Origin: Verrucomicrobiota bacterium
Lineage (GTDB): Bacteria; Verrucomicrobiota; Verrucomicrobiia; Opitutales; Opitutaceae
Direction of reading: 5' to 3'
DNA length: 18,771 bases
NCBI GenBank assembly: GCA_023443455.1
Contig: JAEZUE010000051.1
Coordinates: 1-18,771, forward strand
Part shown: piece by piece, positions 1 to 8,900 of the stretch
How positions within the stretch are numbered: the stretch's first letter is position 1
Layout of the letters: the number at the start of each line of letters is the position of its first letter
Notes under the pieces: model-generated
What the model was told of the DNA's origin: nothing
The model's database searches: none
What the model saw: the letters and a program-made list of their open reading frames with translations, nothing else
Made by a program: the position numbers and the translations under genes

Positions 1-21
1 ATGTAACACATTGTGTTACAT
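1..21. repeat. 21-bp palindrome, copy 1
   Basis: Perfect dyad: arm ATGTAACACA, one central T, then the exact reverse complement. The window begins at its first base, so the left flank and any longer arm cannot be seen. To the right the match to copy 2 continues for TTCG and then diverges. It could be an operator for a dimeric regulator or a dispersed intergenic repeat. Confidence 0.8.
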
Positions 22-221
22 TCGGCGTTGGACGCCCGTCGCAGGTGGGAGCGTGTTTTCAGCCGGACTCAGGCTTTTGGGCCGATGCTGCCCCGGCGAG
101 CTGGAGACCATCCAACTCGGCTGCATGGCAGCTGCTCCCCGGGGAGAGATCGACCATGGAGACGTCGAGTTTCCCGAGGGATCAGCTGCAGCGTTCGCTC
201 CGCAGGTTGGACGAGTTCGGC

Positions 222-256
222 CCGGCGAATGTAACACATTGTGTTACATTCGCCGG
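222..256. repeat. 35-bp perfect palindrome containing copy 2 of the 21-bp dyad
   Basis: Core 229-249 is identical to the dyad at 1-21. Here the symmetry extends by seven more bases per side (CCGGCGA on the left, TCGCCGG on the right), giving 17-bp perfect arms around a single central T at 239. Chance occurrence of such an arm is very unlikely. As RNA it would form a long hairpin with almost no loop. There is no T tract, so it is not an obvious intrinsic terminator. A regulator operator or a mobile or dispersed palindrome are the main options. Confidence 0.85.
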
Positions 257-302
257 TGGCGAGGCCACGCAGCCCGACGCGAGCACCTGATTTGGCCGGT
301 GG

Positions 303-319
303 GCTGCCGTCGCGGCAGC
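303..319. repeat. Short hairpin, 7-bp stem
   Basis: GCTGCCG, loop TCG, CGGCAGC. Perfect 7-bp stem in the gene-free stretch downstream of clpC. No T tract follows on either strand. Function unknown; it could be a chance GC-rich dyad. Confidence 0.4.
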
Positions 320-442
320 GGAGCTCGTGACCGTTTATGGGATACAACACTCGGCGGGATCGGCTTTCTGGAAAGGTGGGGCGAGACTGGTCCGCAGCGG
401 CGTGCGGGTGGCGACGGTGGGGCCTGCGCGCCGGAAACGATG

Positions 443-470
443 GCGGCGGCGCCGTTGCTGGCGCCGCCGC
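443..470 (-). terminator. Probable transcription terminator of the mcsA-mcsB-clpC operon
   Basis: Perfect 11-bp stem (GCGGCGGCGCC / GGCGCCGCCGC) with a 6-nt loop, about 50 nt past the clpC stop. Read on the minus strand it is followed by CATCGTTTCC, so the T tract is weak. A second smaller hairpin (475-496) lies between it and the stop codon. Position and stem strength support a terminator; the poor T tract lowers confidence. Confidence 0.5.
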
Positions 471-474
471 GAGG

Positions 475-496
475 TCGGTCGGAGCGGAGCGACCGA
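475..496. repeat. Hairpin just downstream of clpC
   Basis: TCGGTCG, 8-nt loop, CGACCGA: a 7-bp perfect stem flanked by repeats of GGTCGG. It lies about 27 nt past the clpC stop codon. It may protect the 3' end of the message or be a degenerate REP-type repeat. Confidence 0.4.
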
Positions 497-522
497 GGTC
501 GGTCCGTCCGGTAGGTGATGGC

Positions 523-3042
523 TCAGGACGAGATGCCGGTCTCGGAGGTGGGGTTCTTGGTCTTGAACTCGAGCGCCTTCTCGCCGCGCACGACGAGGAC
601 GGGTTCCCCCTCCTTGAAGTCGCCGCGAAGGATGAACTCGGCGAGCGGGTCCTCGAGGTGACGCTCCACGGCGCGGCGCAGCGGACGCGCGCCGTACTTC
701 TCGTCGGTGCCGTTCTCGATGAGGAACATCTTCGCATCGGTCTGCACGTCGAGGACGAGCTTCCGCTCGGCGACGCGCTTGACGACCTTGGCAACCTCGA
801 GGTCCACGATCTTGAGCAGGTCGTCCTTCTTGAGCGGGCGGAAGACGATGAGCTCGTTGATGCGGTTGAGGAACTCCGGCTTGAAGATGCGCTTCGATTC
901 CTCGAGCACCTTCTCCTTGATCTTGTCGAGGTCGCCGATGCCCTCGTTGGCGGCGCCGAAGCCGACGGTCGTCTGCCGCTGGATGAGCGACGCGCCGACG
1001 TTGGTCGTCATGATGATGATCGTGTTGCGGAAATCGACCTGACGGCCGAGCGAGTCGGTGAGGCGACCGTCCTCCAGGATCTGGAGGAGGAGCTGCACGA
1101 CATCCGGGTGGGCCTTCTCGATCTCGTCGAAGAGGATGACCGAGTACGGGCGGCGGCGGACCTGCTCGGTGAGCTGGCCGCCCTCCTCATGGCCGACATA
1201 GCCCGGAGGCGAGCCGATCAGGCGCGAGATCGCGAACTTCTCCATGTACTCGGACATGTCGATCTGCACGAGGGCGTCCTGGTTGCCGAACATCTGGGCG
1301 GCGAGCTGCTTGGCCGTCTCCGTCTTGCCGACACCGGTGGGCCCGAGGAACATGAACGAGCCGATCGGGCGACGCGGGTCCTTGAGATCGGCGCGGGAGC
1401 GGCGCAGCGCGCGCGCGATGGCGGTGCAGGCGTCGTCCTGGCCGATGATGATCTTCTGGAGCTCGGTCTCGAGGGTGAGGAGCTTCTCGCTCTCCTTCTT
1501 TTCCATGCGCGAGAGCGGGATGCCGGTCCAGTCGGCGACGACCTGCATGATGAGCTCGTCGTCGATGGTGACGCGTTTGTCCTCCCGCGACTTCTTCCAC
1601 TCCTCGAGCGTCTGCTCCTGCTTGGCGCGGAGGTGCTTCTCCTTGTCGCGGTACTTCGCGGCCTCCTCGAAGTGTTGCTTCGCGATGGCCTCCTCCTTCT
1701 GCGCGCAGACGGTTTCGATCTCCTTGGAGAGCTCCTCGATCTCCGGCGGGCGGTTCAGGGACTGGATGCGGGCGCGGGCGCCGGCCTCGTCCATGACGTC
1801 GATCGCCTTGTCCGGCAGGAAACGGCCGGTGATGTAGCGATCGGAGAGCTTGGCGGCGGTCTCGAGGGCCTTGTCGGTGTAGATCGCCTTGTGGTGGTCC
1901 TCGTACTTGCCGCGGATGCCCTTGAGGATGGTGATGGTATCCTCGATGGAGGGCGGCTCGACCTTCACGTTCTGGAAGCGGCGGTCGAGGGCGGAGTCCT
2001 TCTCGATGTACTTGCGGTACTCGTTGAGCGTGGTCGCGCCGATACACTGCAGCTCGCCGCGGGAGAGCGCGGGCTTGAAGATGTTAGAGGCGTCCATCGC
2101 CCCCTCGGCGGCGCCGGCGCCGACGATCGTGTGGAGCTCGTCGATGAAGATGATGACGTTCTTGGCGCGCTTGATCTCGTCCATCACGGCCTTGATGCGC
2201 TCCTCGAACTGGCCGCGGTACTTGGTGCCGGCGACCATGAGGGCGAGGTCGAGGGTGATGACCTTCTTGTCCATGAGGATCTCGGGCACGATGCCGCTGG
2301 AGATCTCCTGGGCGAGGCCCTCGACGATGGCGGTCTTGCCGACGCCGGCCTCGCCGATGAGCACCGGATTGTTCTTGGTGCGGCGGCAGAGGATCTGGAT
2401 GACGCGGCGGATCTCGTTCTTGCGGCCGATGACCGGGTCGAGTTCGCCCTTGCGGGCGAGTTCGGTGAGGTCGCGGCCGAAGGCCTTGAGCGCGGGAGTC
2501 TTGAGCTCCTTCTTCTCGCCCTGCCCCTCGGGTGCGGCCCGCGGGGAGGACATCGCCTCCTCGCCCGGGCCGCCGGCTCCGGCGGCCTCGGCGGAGAACT
2601 GCGGGTCGAGCTCCTTGAGGATCTCGTTGCGGGTGCGTTCGATGTCGATCTCGAGGGATTTGAGCACGCGGGCGGCCACGCCCTCGCCCTCGCGCAGCAG
2701 GCCCAGCAGGATGTGCTCGGTGCCCACATACGAATGGTTGAGCGCCTTGGCCTCCTTGCCGGCGAGCGCGAGCACCTTCTTCACGCGCGGGGTGTACGGG
2801 ATGCTGCCGCCGGACTTGCCCTCCTGGCCGACGCCGACCTGCTTCTCGACCGCGCCGCGCACGGTCTCCAGGTCGAGGCCCATTTTCTGGAGCACGCTCA
2901 CCGCCACGCCCTGACCGAGCTTGATGAGCCCGAGCAGGAGGTGCTCGGTACCCACGTAGTTGTGGTTGAAGCGGTCGGCCTCCTTGCGGGCAAGTGCGAG
3001 CACCTGCTGGGCGCGCGGAGTGAAGTTGTTCATCGGTTCCAT
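523..3042 (-). CDS. clpC: ATP-dependent Clp protease ATP-binding subunit ClpC
   Basis: Cytosolic Hsp100 unfoldase that feeds substrates to the ClpP peptidase; in Firmicutes it recognises proteins bearing phospho-arginine added by McsB. The 839-aa product shows two N-terminal Clp repeats (FTPRAQQ at 7 and YTPRVKK at 83). The first AAA+ module has Walker A GEAGVGKT (230-237) and Walker B FIDE (299-302). A middle coiled region contains a UVR-type motif (about 445-480), where McsB or adaptors could dock. The second AAA+ module has GPTGVGKT (567-574) and DEIEK (639), the ClpP-docking VGFG loop (693-696), and the sensor-2 element GARPLRR (784-790). It is full length and intact. An ATG at 3033 (MNNFTP..) is an equally plausible start; neither has a good ribosome binding site. 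It is the last gene of the mcsA-mcsB-clpC set, 37 nt after mcsB. Confidence 0.97.
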   Translation of the reverse strand: MEPMNNFTPRAQQVLALARKEADRFNHNYVGTEHLLLGLIKLGQGVAVSVLQKMGLDLETVRGAVEKQVGVGQEGKSGGSIPYTPRVKKVLALAGKEAKALNHSYVGTEHILLGLLREGEGVAARVLKSLEIDIERTRNEILKELDPQFSAEAAGAGGPGEEAMSSPRAAPEGQGEKKELKTPALKAFGRDLTELARKGELDPVIGRKNEIRRVIQILCRRTKNNPVLIGEAGVGKTAIVEGLAQEISSGIVPEILMDKKVITLDLALMVAGTKYRGQFEERIKAVMDEIKRAKNVIIFIDELHTIVGAGAAEGAMDASNIFKPALSRGELQCIGATTLNEYRKYIEKDSALDRRFQNVKVEPPSIEDTITILKGIRGKYEDHHKAIYTDKALETAAKLSDRYITGRFLPDKAIDVMDEAGARARIQSLNRPPEIEELSKEIETVCAQKEEAIAKQHFEEAAKYRDKEKHLRAKQEQTLEEWKKSREDKRVTIDDELIMQVVADWTGIPLSRMEKKESEKLLTLETELQKIIIGQDDACTAIARALRRSRADLKDPRRPIGSFMFLGPTGVGKTETAKQLAAQMFGNQDALVQIDMSEYMEKFAISRLIGSPPGYVGHEEGGQLTEQVRRRPYSVILFDEIEKAHPDVVQLLLQILEDGRLTDSLGRQVDFRNTIIIMTTNVGASLIQRQTTVGFGAANEGIGDLDKIKEKVLEESKRIFKPEFLNRINELIVFRPLKKDDLLKIVDLEVAKVVKRVAERKLVLDVQTDAKMFLIENGTDEKYGARPLRRAVERHLEDPLAEFILRGDFKEGEPVLVVRGEKALEFKTKNPTSETGISS

Positions 3043-3079
3043 GAGCGTGGAAAGGTTGGGAAGGCTGGGTAGTGAGTGA

Positions 3080-4228
3080 TCAGTCCGCCCGAGGGGACGG
3101 ACCGGGGTGCTTGAACTCCGGACGCGGAAAATCGGACAAGGCGGCCCGCAGGATTGCAGCGCGCAGCATGTCGCGCTGGGCCGGATCGGCATCGCTGTCG
3201 GTGGTGTACTGGATGTGGGCCGGCTGGCTGAGGATGAGCAGCCGATTGGTGACGGCACGGAGTTCTTCCGGGAAGCCGCCGAGATCGATGCCGAGCCGCA
3301 GGAGCGAGAGCAGGTTGAGCGCCTCGGCCGAGGTGACGAGATGGGCGTTCTGCAGGATGCCGTAGGCGCGGCCGATCTTGTCGAAGAGCTTGGTCGGCTC
3401 GGCCTCGAGGAGCTTCTCGCGGGCGTTCATCTCCTGCCGGAAGATCGTCGTGAGCACGTTGTGGAGACGCTGCACGATCGCCTCCTCGTTCTCGCCGAGG
3501 GTGGTCTGGTTGGAGATCTGAAAGATGCTGCCGGAGGCGTCGGAGCCCTCGCCGTGGAGACCGCGGACGACCAGGCCGAGCTGGTTGAGGGCGCGCACGA
3601 TCTTGTCCATCTGGCCTGTGATGACCAGGGCGGGCAGGTGCATCATCACGCTGGCGCGCAGGCCGGTGCCGAGATTGGTGGGACAGGCGGTGAGGTAACC
3701 GAGCTCGGTGTCGAAGGCGTAGTCGAGCTTGTCCTCGAGGGCGCTGTCGACCGCGTTCATGGTCTTCCAGACCCGCTTGAGCTGGAAGCCGGGTTTGATC
3801 ACCTGCATGCGGAGGTGGTCCTCCTCGTTGACCATGATCGAGCAGGAGCAGTCGCGATTGATGACGACACCGCTGCCGGCCTTCGAGGCGGAGAGCTCGC
3901 GACTGATCAAGTGCCGCTCGACCAGCAACATCTTCTCCTGGTCGGAAAGCTCCTCCATGGTGAACGCCGAGCCCTTTTTCATCTGGGGCAAAGCGCGCAC
4001 CGCGTCGAAACACTCGGCCAGGATGTCGCTACGCTGCGACTCCTTGGCCCACCCGGTGAAGGGAAAACGGCTCAAGTTGCGCGCCAAGCGCACGCGGGTC
4101 ATAAGCACGATCGGGCCGGTGCCGAGGAACGACTCCCCGGTACCCTCGTCCGACTGGAGCAAGGCGGCGATGCGCGCCTCGGTGTCGGAATCACGTCCCT
4201 GAGGATTGTTTGATCTGGCGAATTTCAT
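3080..4228 (-). CDS. mcsB: Protein arginine kinase McsB
   Basis: Phosphagen-kinase-fold enzyme that phosphorylates arginine side chains of proteins, marking them for ClpC-ClpP degradation. The 382-aa product carries TRVRLARN (44-51), the NEEDHLR loop (134-140) with the catalytic acidic residues, the active-site cysteine motif CPTNLGTGLR (C182), and the nucleotide-binding GEGSDASG loop (226-233). The C-terminal RDxxRA element is present as RDMLRA (352-357); in Bacillus-type McsB this binds phospho-arginine for allosteric activation and substrate delivery. All key residues are present, so the enzyme should be active. The chosen start overlaps the end of mcsA by 38 nt; the next in-frame Met (residue 43) would remove conserved sequence. 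The overlap suggests translational coupling to mcsA. Confidence 0.95.
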   Translation of the reverse strand: MKFARSNNPQGRDSDTEARIAALLQSDEGTGESFLGTGPIVLMTRVRLARNLSRFPFTGWAKESQRSDILAECFDAVRALPQMKKGSAFTMEELSDQEKMLLVERHLISRELSASKAGSGVVINRDCSCSIMVNEEDHLRMQVIKPGFQLKRVWKTMNAVDSALEDKLDYAFDTELGYLTACPTNLGTGLRASVMMHLPALVITGQMDKIVRALNQLGLVVRGLHGEGSDASGSIFQISNQTTLGENEEAIVQRLHNVLTTIFRQEMNAREKLLEAEPTKLFDKIGRAYGILQNAHLVTSAEALNLLSLLRLGIDLGGFPEELRAVTNRLLILSQPAHIQYTTDSDADPAQRDMLRAAILRAALSDFPRPEFKHPGPSPRAD

Positions 4229-4694
4229 CGCGGAAGCGGGCGGCGTCTTCGTAGCGCTCGGTTTTGATGGCGAGGTCGAGTTCCATTTCGAGCTTGGTCA
4301 GGCGCTCGTAGATGGAACGGCGGTCGAGGGCATGCTGCGGCACCTTGCCGACATGCGCCGCGCCCTTGTGCATGTTGCCCAACATGGGCAAGAGCATCGG
4401 GCGGAAAGCCTTGTAGCAGTCGGGGCAGCCGAAGCGGCCGACCTTCTTGAACTCCTGCTGGGTGTAGCCGCAGCTCGGGCAGACGGCTCCGCCTTCGGCG
4501 TGGGTGTCGGCCTCGGGGTTGAGCGCGCCTTTGATGAGCAGATCGGCCAGCGAGAAACCGCTGGGGTCGGTCACGCCCTTGGCCTTCGCGCAGTCCTCGC
4601 ACAAGTCCACCTTGTGGATCTTGTTGTTGATGATCTGCGTAAGGTGAACCGTCGCGGGTTTGCCGCAGAGGCTGCACTTTATCGGGTTGGCCAT
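4191..4694 (-). CDS. mcsA: McsA-type zinc-finger/UVR adaptor of McsB
   Basis: Small activator of the arginine kinase McsB. The 167-aa product has two four-cysteine zinc-binding clusters: C7/C10 with C32/C35 and C72/C75 with C90/C93. A C-terminal UVR (UvrB/UvrC-like) helical motif follows at about 130-164 (ERLTKLEMELDLAIKTERYE). This is the full McsA architecture at the usual length. The start at MANPIKCSLC is chosen because it directly precedes the first zinc cluster; the open frame continues upstream into unrelated sequence. First gene of the mcsA-mcsB-clpC set. The classical repressor gene ctsR is absent here, and I see no CIRCE or CtsR-box sequence upstream. A dyad at 4746-4768 is the only candidate operator. 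Confidence 0.93.
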   Translation of the reverse strand: MANPIKCSLCGKPATVHLTQIINNKIHKVDLCEDCAKAKGVTDPSGFSLADLLIKGALNPEADTHAEGGAVCPSCGYTQQEFKKVGRFGCPDCYKAFRPMLLPMLGNMHKGAAHVGKVPQHALDRRSIYERLTKLEMELDLAIKTERYEDAARFRDEIRQIKQSSGT

Positions 4695-4745
4695 CGGAGA
4701 ATGTGGGATGTGGAGTTTAGATCGACCGTTCGGGAGCGGACCTGA

Positions 4746-4768
4746 GACACGGTTGCCGGCAATGTGTC
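4746..4768. promoter_or_regulatory. Imperfect dyad upstream of mcsA (candidate operator)
   Basis: A perfect 10-bp palindrome TTGCCGGCAA (4753-4762) is flanked by GACAC (4746-4750) and GTGTC (4764-4768), nearly symmetric apart from one extra base. It lies about 50-75 nt upstream of the mcsA start, where a regulator could act. It does not resemble the CtsR box or CIRCE. Assignment as an operator is speculative. Confidence 0.25.
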
Positions 4769-4821
4769 CCCTTCGCAGGGAACATGCCAGTTGCGCGCCT
4801 GGCTGCAAGTACCACGGAGCA

Positions 4822-4850
4822 ACCGTCGCCCACGGAATCCGGGCGACGGT
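4822..4850 (-). terminator. Hairpin terminator-like structure after ilvE
   Basis: Perfect 10-bp stem ACCGTCGCCC / GGGCGACGGT with a 9-nt loop, about 20 nt past the ilvE stop on the minus strand. Only a weak T-containing tail (TTGCTCC) follows. It probably separates ilvE transcription from mcsA-mcsB-clpC. Confidence 0.5.
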
Positions 4851-4869
4851 AGAGAGGAGCCCCGGCAAC

Positions 4870-5736
4870 TCAGAGGCGTGTGCCTTCGACGGTGACGAGA
4901 CGACGGAAAGCCTCGATGAATTTCGCGGTCTGCGGGCCGGGTTTGCCGGTGCCGATCTCGCGGCCGTCGAGTTTGACGACCGGAATGACCTCGGCGGCGG
5001 TGCCGGTGAGAAACATCTCGTCGGCGATCCACAGATCGTAACGGGTCATGTCGAGTTCGCGCACCGGGATGCCGAGGCTGCGGGCGATGTCGACGACGGC
5101 ATCGCGGGTGATGCCGCGCAGCGCGCCGCTGGAGACCTTCGGCGTGAGCAACTCGCCCTTGAACAGCGCGAAGATGTTGTCGCCGGTGCACTCGGCGACG
5201 TAGCCCTCGTCGTTGAGCAGGATGGCCTCCTGATAGCCGACGTTCTCGGCCTCGATCTTGGCGAGAATGTTGTTGAGATAGTTGAGGGACTTCACCGCCG
5301 GAGGCAGGGCCGCGGCATTCAGGCGGCGGGTCGGCACGGTGATGACCTCGAGGCCGCTGGTGTAGAGCTCGGCCGGATAGAGCGCGATCTTGTCGGCGAT
5401 GATGAAGATCGAGGGCTTCGGGCAGCGCTTCGGCGAGAGGCCGAGGTTGCCCACGCCACGAGTGACGACGAGGCGGATGTAACCGTCGCTCAGGCCATTC
5501 TGACGGCAGGTCTCGCAGGTCCACTCCGCGATCTCGGCGCGGGACCAGGGCAGCTTCAACGCGATGGCCTTGGCGGAGTACTCGAGACGCTCGAGGTGGG
5601 CATCGAGGCGGAAGATGTTGTTCGAATAGAGGCGGATGCCCTCGAACACGCCGTCGCCGTAGAGCAGTCCATGGTCGAACACCGAGACCTTGGCTTCGGC
5701 CGCATCGACATACGAACCATCGAGGAAAATCTTCAT
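4870..5736 (-). CDS. ilvE: Branched-chain amino acid aminotransferase (PLP fold type IV)
   Basis: Pyridoxal-phosphate enzyme expected to interconvert branched-chain amino acids and their 2-oxo acids with glutamate/2-oxoglutarate, in the cytosol. The 288-aa product has the class IV start VFDHGLLYGDGVFEGIR (19-35), the PLP-binding lysine in VKSLNYLNNILA (K149), and the cofactor-contacting glutamate in VAECTGDNIF (E182). The C-terminal FLTGTAAEV motif (242-250) is also present. KSLNYLNNILAKIEA is typical of the short IlvE type rather than of aminodeoxychorismate lyase. A D-amino-acid aminotransferase activity cannot be excluded from sequence alone. The start MKIFLDG is the usual family N terminus; an upstream in-frame ATG (5838) would add non-conserved residues. 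Confidence 0.9.
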   Translation of the reverse strand: MKIFLDGSYVDAAEAKVSVFDHGLLYGDGVFEGIRLYSNNIFRLDAHLERLEYSAKAIALKLPWSRAEIAEWTCETCRQNGLSDGYIRLVVTRGVGNLGLSPKRCPKPSIFIIADKIALYPAELYTSGLEVITVPTRRLNAAALPPAVKSLNYLNNILAKIEAENVGYQEAILLNDEGYVAECTGDNIFALFKGELLTPKVSSGALRGITRDAVVDIARSLGIPVRELDMTRYDLWIADEMFLTGTAAEVIPVVKLDGREIGTGKPGPQTAKFIEAFRRLVTVEGTRL

Positions 5737-5860
5737 ATGGGCGGGACGATGGGAGGCGAAAACGCGCTTGTCCAGCAGCGGAATGGCCCCAAACGACACC
5801 CGCACGAAGCCCACCCCGGCAACCTCTCGGTGTTGCACGCGGCGCCGCGGTCCCGCCCTC

Positions 5861-5879
5861 CCGCAGGAACAACCTGCGG
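5861..5879 (-). terminator. Hairpin between the secreted barrel protein and ilvE
   Basis: CCGCAGG, loop AACAA, CCTGCGG: a perfect 7-bp stem about 46 nt past the stop of the large secreted protein on the minus strand, with a second GC-rich dyad (5876-5896) partly overlapping. No T tract follows, so terminator function is weakly supported. Confidence 0.3.
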
Positions 5880-5924
5880 CCGCGCGGAAGGGCCGCGCTC
5901 ACGGCGTTCTGGCCCCATGGCCAA

Positions 5925-8900
5925 CTACGGGGCGACCGCCACGCGCAGGCGCAGGAAGCGCCGCTCCAAGGAGCCGAGGGGCACGGTGTCGCAGTGGGTG
6001 AGCGGCGAGTACTCGTGGGCGTAATACGGGCCCCGGGCGATGGGCGTCCAGCGCACGAGGTCGCTGCTGCTTTCGATCGTGTAGACCAGCCCGGAGGAAC
6101 GAGTGCGGCGATTGAAGGTGAGCGTCAGGTAGGTGGCGCCGTCCTTGGTCGCACTGCCGACGATCACCGGCGGCCCCACCTGACCGCGGGCGGCGAGCGC
6201 AAACGCATAACGGGCGAAGTTGGTGAGGCCCGCTCGGTCGGGATCGGCGTCGGGGCCGGAGATGGCGTCCTGGGCCGCTTCGGCCGCGGAGAAATTGGCC
6301 GCGCGCCACGCCGCGTAGGAGGTGGCGGTGTCGGCATCGATCTGCACCTCGTACCAAAGTGTGTCGCCGACGGTGCCAAGGGTGATGGCGGACCGGCCCG
6401 CCTGGTTGCGCACCGGCAACTCAACGCTCCGGGTGCCGTCGCCGGCGAGGGCCCAGACTTTAACGCGGGACGGCGGGACAGGGAGCTCGACTTCGCCGGA
6501 GACGATCTCGGCGAGGAAGGGGCCCTCCCCCCAATCGGTCAGGCCGGTGTGGGTCACATCGCGCCATTTCCAGCCGGTGTTGGCATACTGCCCGGTGGCG
6601 ACAATGAGGGCGCGGCCGGCGTTTGTACTCGAAAATCCGGTACCCTCGAGCAGGGTGACGCCGATCGTGCACCAGTCGAGGCGGTTGACTCCGGGGGTGA
6701 TCGCCACCCCGCCCAGCTCCACCCGGCGACCGGCACCAAAACCGCAGAACGCTTTGGTGAGTCGGGTGTCGATCGTGAAAAAGCCGGCATCCGGATCCGT
6801 GGCGTCCCAACGCAGCTCGCCGGTGTCGCTGACATAAACCGGGCCGGCGGGCCGAGGGGGCGGGGTTGCCGAGTCGGAGGCTCCCTCGCCGATGGCCATC
6901 CGGATGCGGCTGACGAGGGCGACGGAGGGGGACATCCCGAGGACCGCGGCGTTGGGCATGCGGCGCTTACCGCCGATCTCGGCCACCTCGCGCTCGGGCG
7001 TCATCGCGAGCACATACTCGTTTCGGGCGGGGGCCACATCGCGGCGAAAGAGCGCGGCGGCGATGGGGATGTTCGCCAGGTGGTTCGTCGCATTGAGCGA
7101 GTCCCAAAGCGACGAGATCGAGGCCTGCGCCTTGGTCGAGTAGGAGTAGACCCAGTAGCCGTCGAGATCCTGCAACGCGGCGTAGGCGGGAAAGAAAAAC
7201 TCCTGCTCGCCGGCGTAGAGATTCGGGGCGGGATGCGCGTATTCGGTGGCGATGTTGGGGTAGCCTTTGACCTGACGAAGCGCGCCCAGAAGGTAGTCAT
7301 TGTCCCGGGGGAAGTTCACCATCGCACGATGCTCCATCGACCAGTCAAATTTGTCGGAGTGGTCCCTGTACGCGTCCCCGAGCGCGGGGTAGTTCCAATA
7401 GTTGTGCGTATCCATACCTTGCAGCCCAGCTTGGCTGCCGGAGGGGGAAAAACGCGTGGTGGTGCCCACGATGGCCCCTTCGAAGCCGAGGCTGCGCACG
7501 TGCTCGCGCATGCCGGTCCAGTAATCCGTCTCGAGGGAGATGAGGAAACGGACCCAATCCTCCCGCATGCCTTGGTAGGCGGCGGGGTCGTTGGCCAGAG
7601 GCGCCGGGATGTTGCCGGCCTCCAAGGAGACGCCCGGCGGCAACGCCCCCACCGTACCGCCCGGTTGCAGCTGCACATCGGCGATCCAGGTCTTGCCCAC
7701 GACGGCCCCGAGGCAGAAACCGAGGCGCGACAGGTCCTCGGTGGCGCGCATGACGAAGGTGCGCGAGTACTTCTTCCAGGTGGTGCCCTGAACCTCGATC
7801 GGCTCGCACAGGTCGGCATAGGGTTCACGGCCGGCGTAGATCTTGAACTTGTGCACCTTGGCAGGGGCATCGACCTTGGCCCAGAAGCTGAGCGTGTAGG
7901 CTTCGTGGGCGGTGAGCACGAGGGGCTTGTGCACGAGGTTTACGGCGGCGTAGTTGCCGGCGGTGATGACCTCGACCATCCGGCACGGGGCGCCGTTGAA
8001 GTACTCCGCCGTGACGCTCGTGGTCGCGTGCGGGACGTCATTGGTGGTCGGGCGAATGAGGGACCAACCGTCGGTGCCGAGGGCGGAAGTGACGGGGAAC
8101 AACCGGTTCTCGCCGAGCGGTTCGTCCACGGCGTACCAACCGTGGTAGAGCGCGGCTTGGTCGATGTAGCGCGCCTTCAGCCAAGCGATCCAGCGCCGCT
8201 GCAGTTCGGCGGTGTAGACCGCGGGGATCAGCGGCAGCTCATTGTGGAGCCAGCCGTAGACCAGGCCGTTCTCGTTCAAGATCTCCACGATCGCGACCGC
8301 CGAGTCCTCGGCCAGCGTCTGGTATCCGCGATGTCGATTGGGGGTGCCGAGCAGCCAGGTGGCATAGTCCTTCTGGAGCTCGACCATCTCGTCATTGAAA
8401 AAGCTCAGCAGATGTTGCCGCCGCCAAGGCATGGCCGTCACCTCGGCGCCCAGCCCGTCGCCCACGCGGAATGTGCGAGCCACCAGCAGGTTCACATTGG
8501 AGTAGATGCCGACCTCGGCGCACTTCGCCATGAAGTAGTGCAGCCGGTCGAGCGCGAAGGGATCGAAGCGGGTGGAGGAGTCGGCGTCCTGGATGATGAG
8601 GGAGCCCGGCTCTTCGGCGTTGTTCGGCCAATCGGAGTCGGCCCAATGGAAACGCACCGAGTTGAAGCCGAAACGGGCCAGGCGCTGCGCGTGGAGCTGG
8701 GCATCGGCGAAGGTGGGGAAATTGTTGCACCCGGTGAGATCAACCCCGAAGAAGCGGATACGCTTCCCGCCGACCTGGAAGTGGCCGTCCGCGCCGACGG
8801 TGACGAAACCCTTCACGCCCGCCGGCGCCGGGTTCCACGAACGCAGGTTGGGGAACACCCCGGCCGGAGTGGTGCGCGGGATGGTGAAGGGCTTGAGCGC

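Larger units (their letters stand above)
1..522. other. Gene-free intergenic region downstream of clpC
   Basis: I see no credible gene on either strand. The open frames crossing this stretch are short or have no recognisable protein-like composition. It holds two copies of a 21-bp palindrome (1-21 and 229-249), a 12-bp perfect palindrome CTCCCCGGGGAG at 135-146, a 7-bp-stem hairpin at 303-319, and two hairpins just downstream of the clpC stop. The concentration of dyads suggests an intergenic repeat cluster, possibly with a regulatory role for a gene lying left of the window. That is inference. Confidence 0.6.

Noticed and set aside
229..249. The 21-bp palindrome as a known operator (CtsR, CIRCE, Fnr or LexA box)
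   Set aside because: Its sequence does not fit any of these consensus sites.
222..256. The 35-bp palindrome as terminator of clpC
   Set aside because: It lies nearly 270 nt past the stop codon, has no T tract, and has almost no loop; the hairpin at 443-470 is better placed.
337..3072. Very long open frame on the plus strand opposite clpC
   Set aside because: It mirrors clpC in antisense. Its composition (Leu/Asp/Val/Glu-rich, no motifs) is what a GC-rich gene yields when read backwards, whereas clpC has every family motif.
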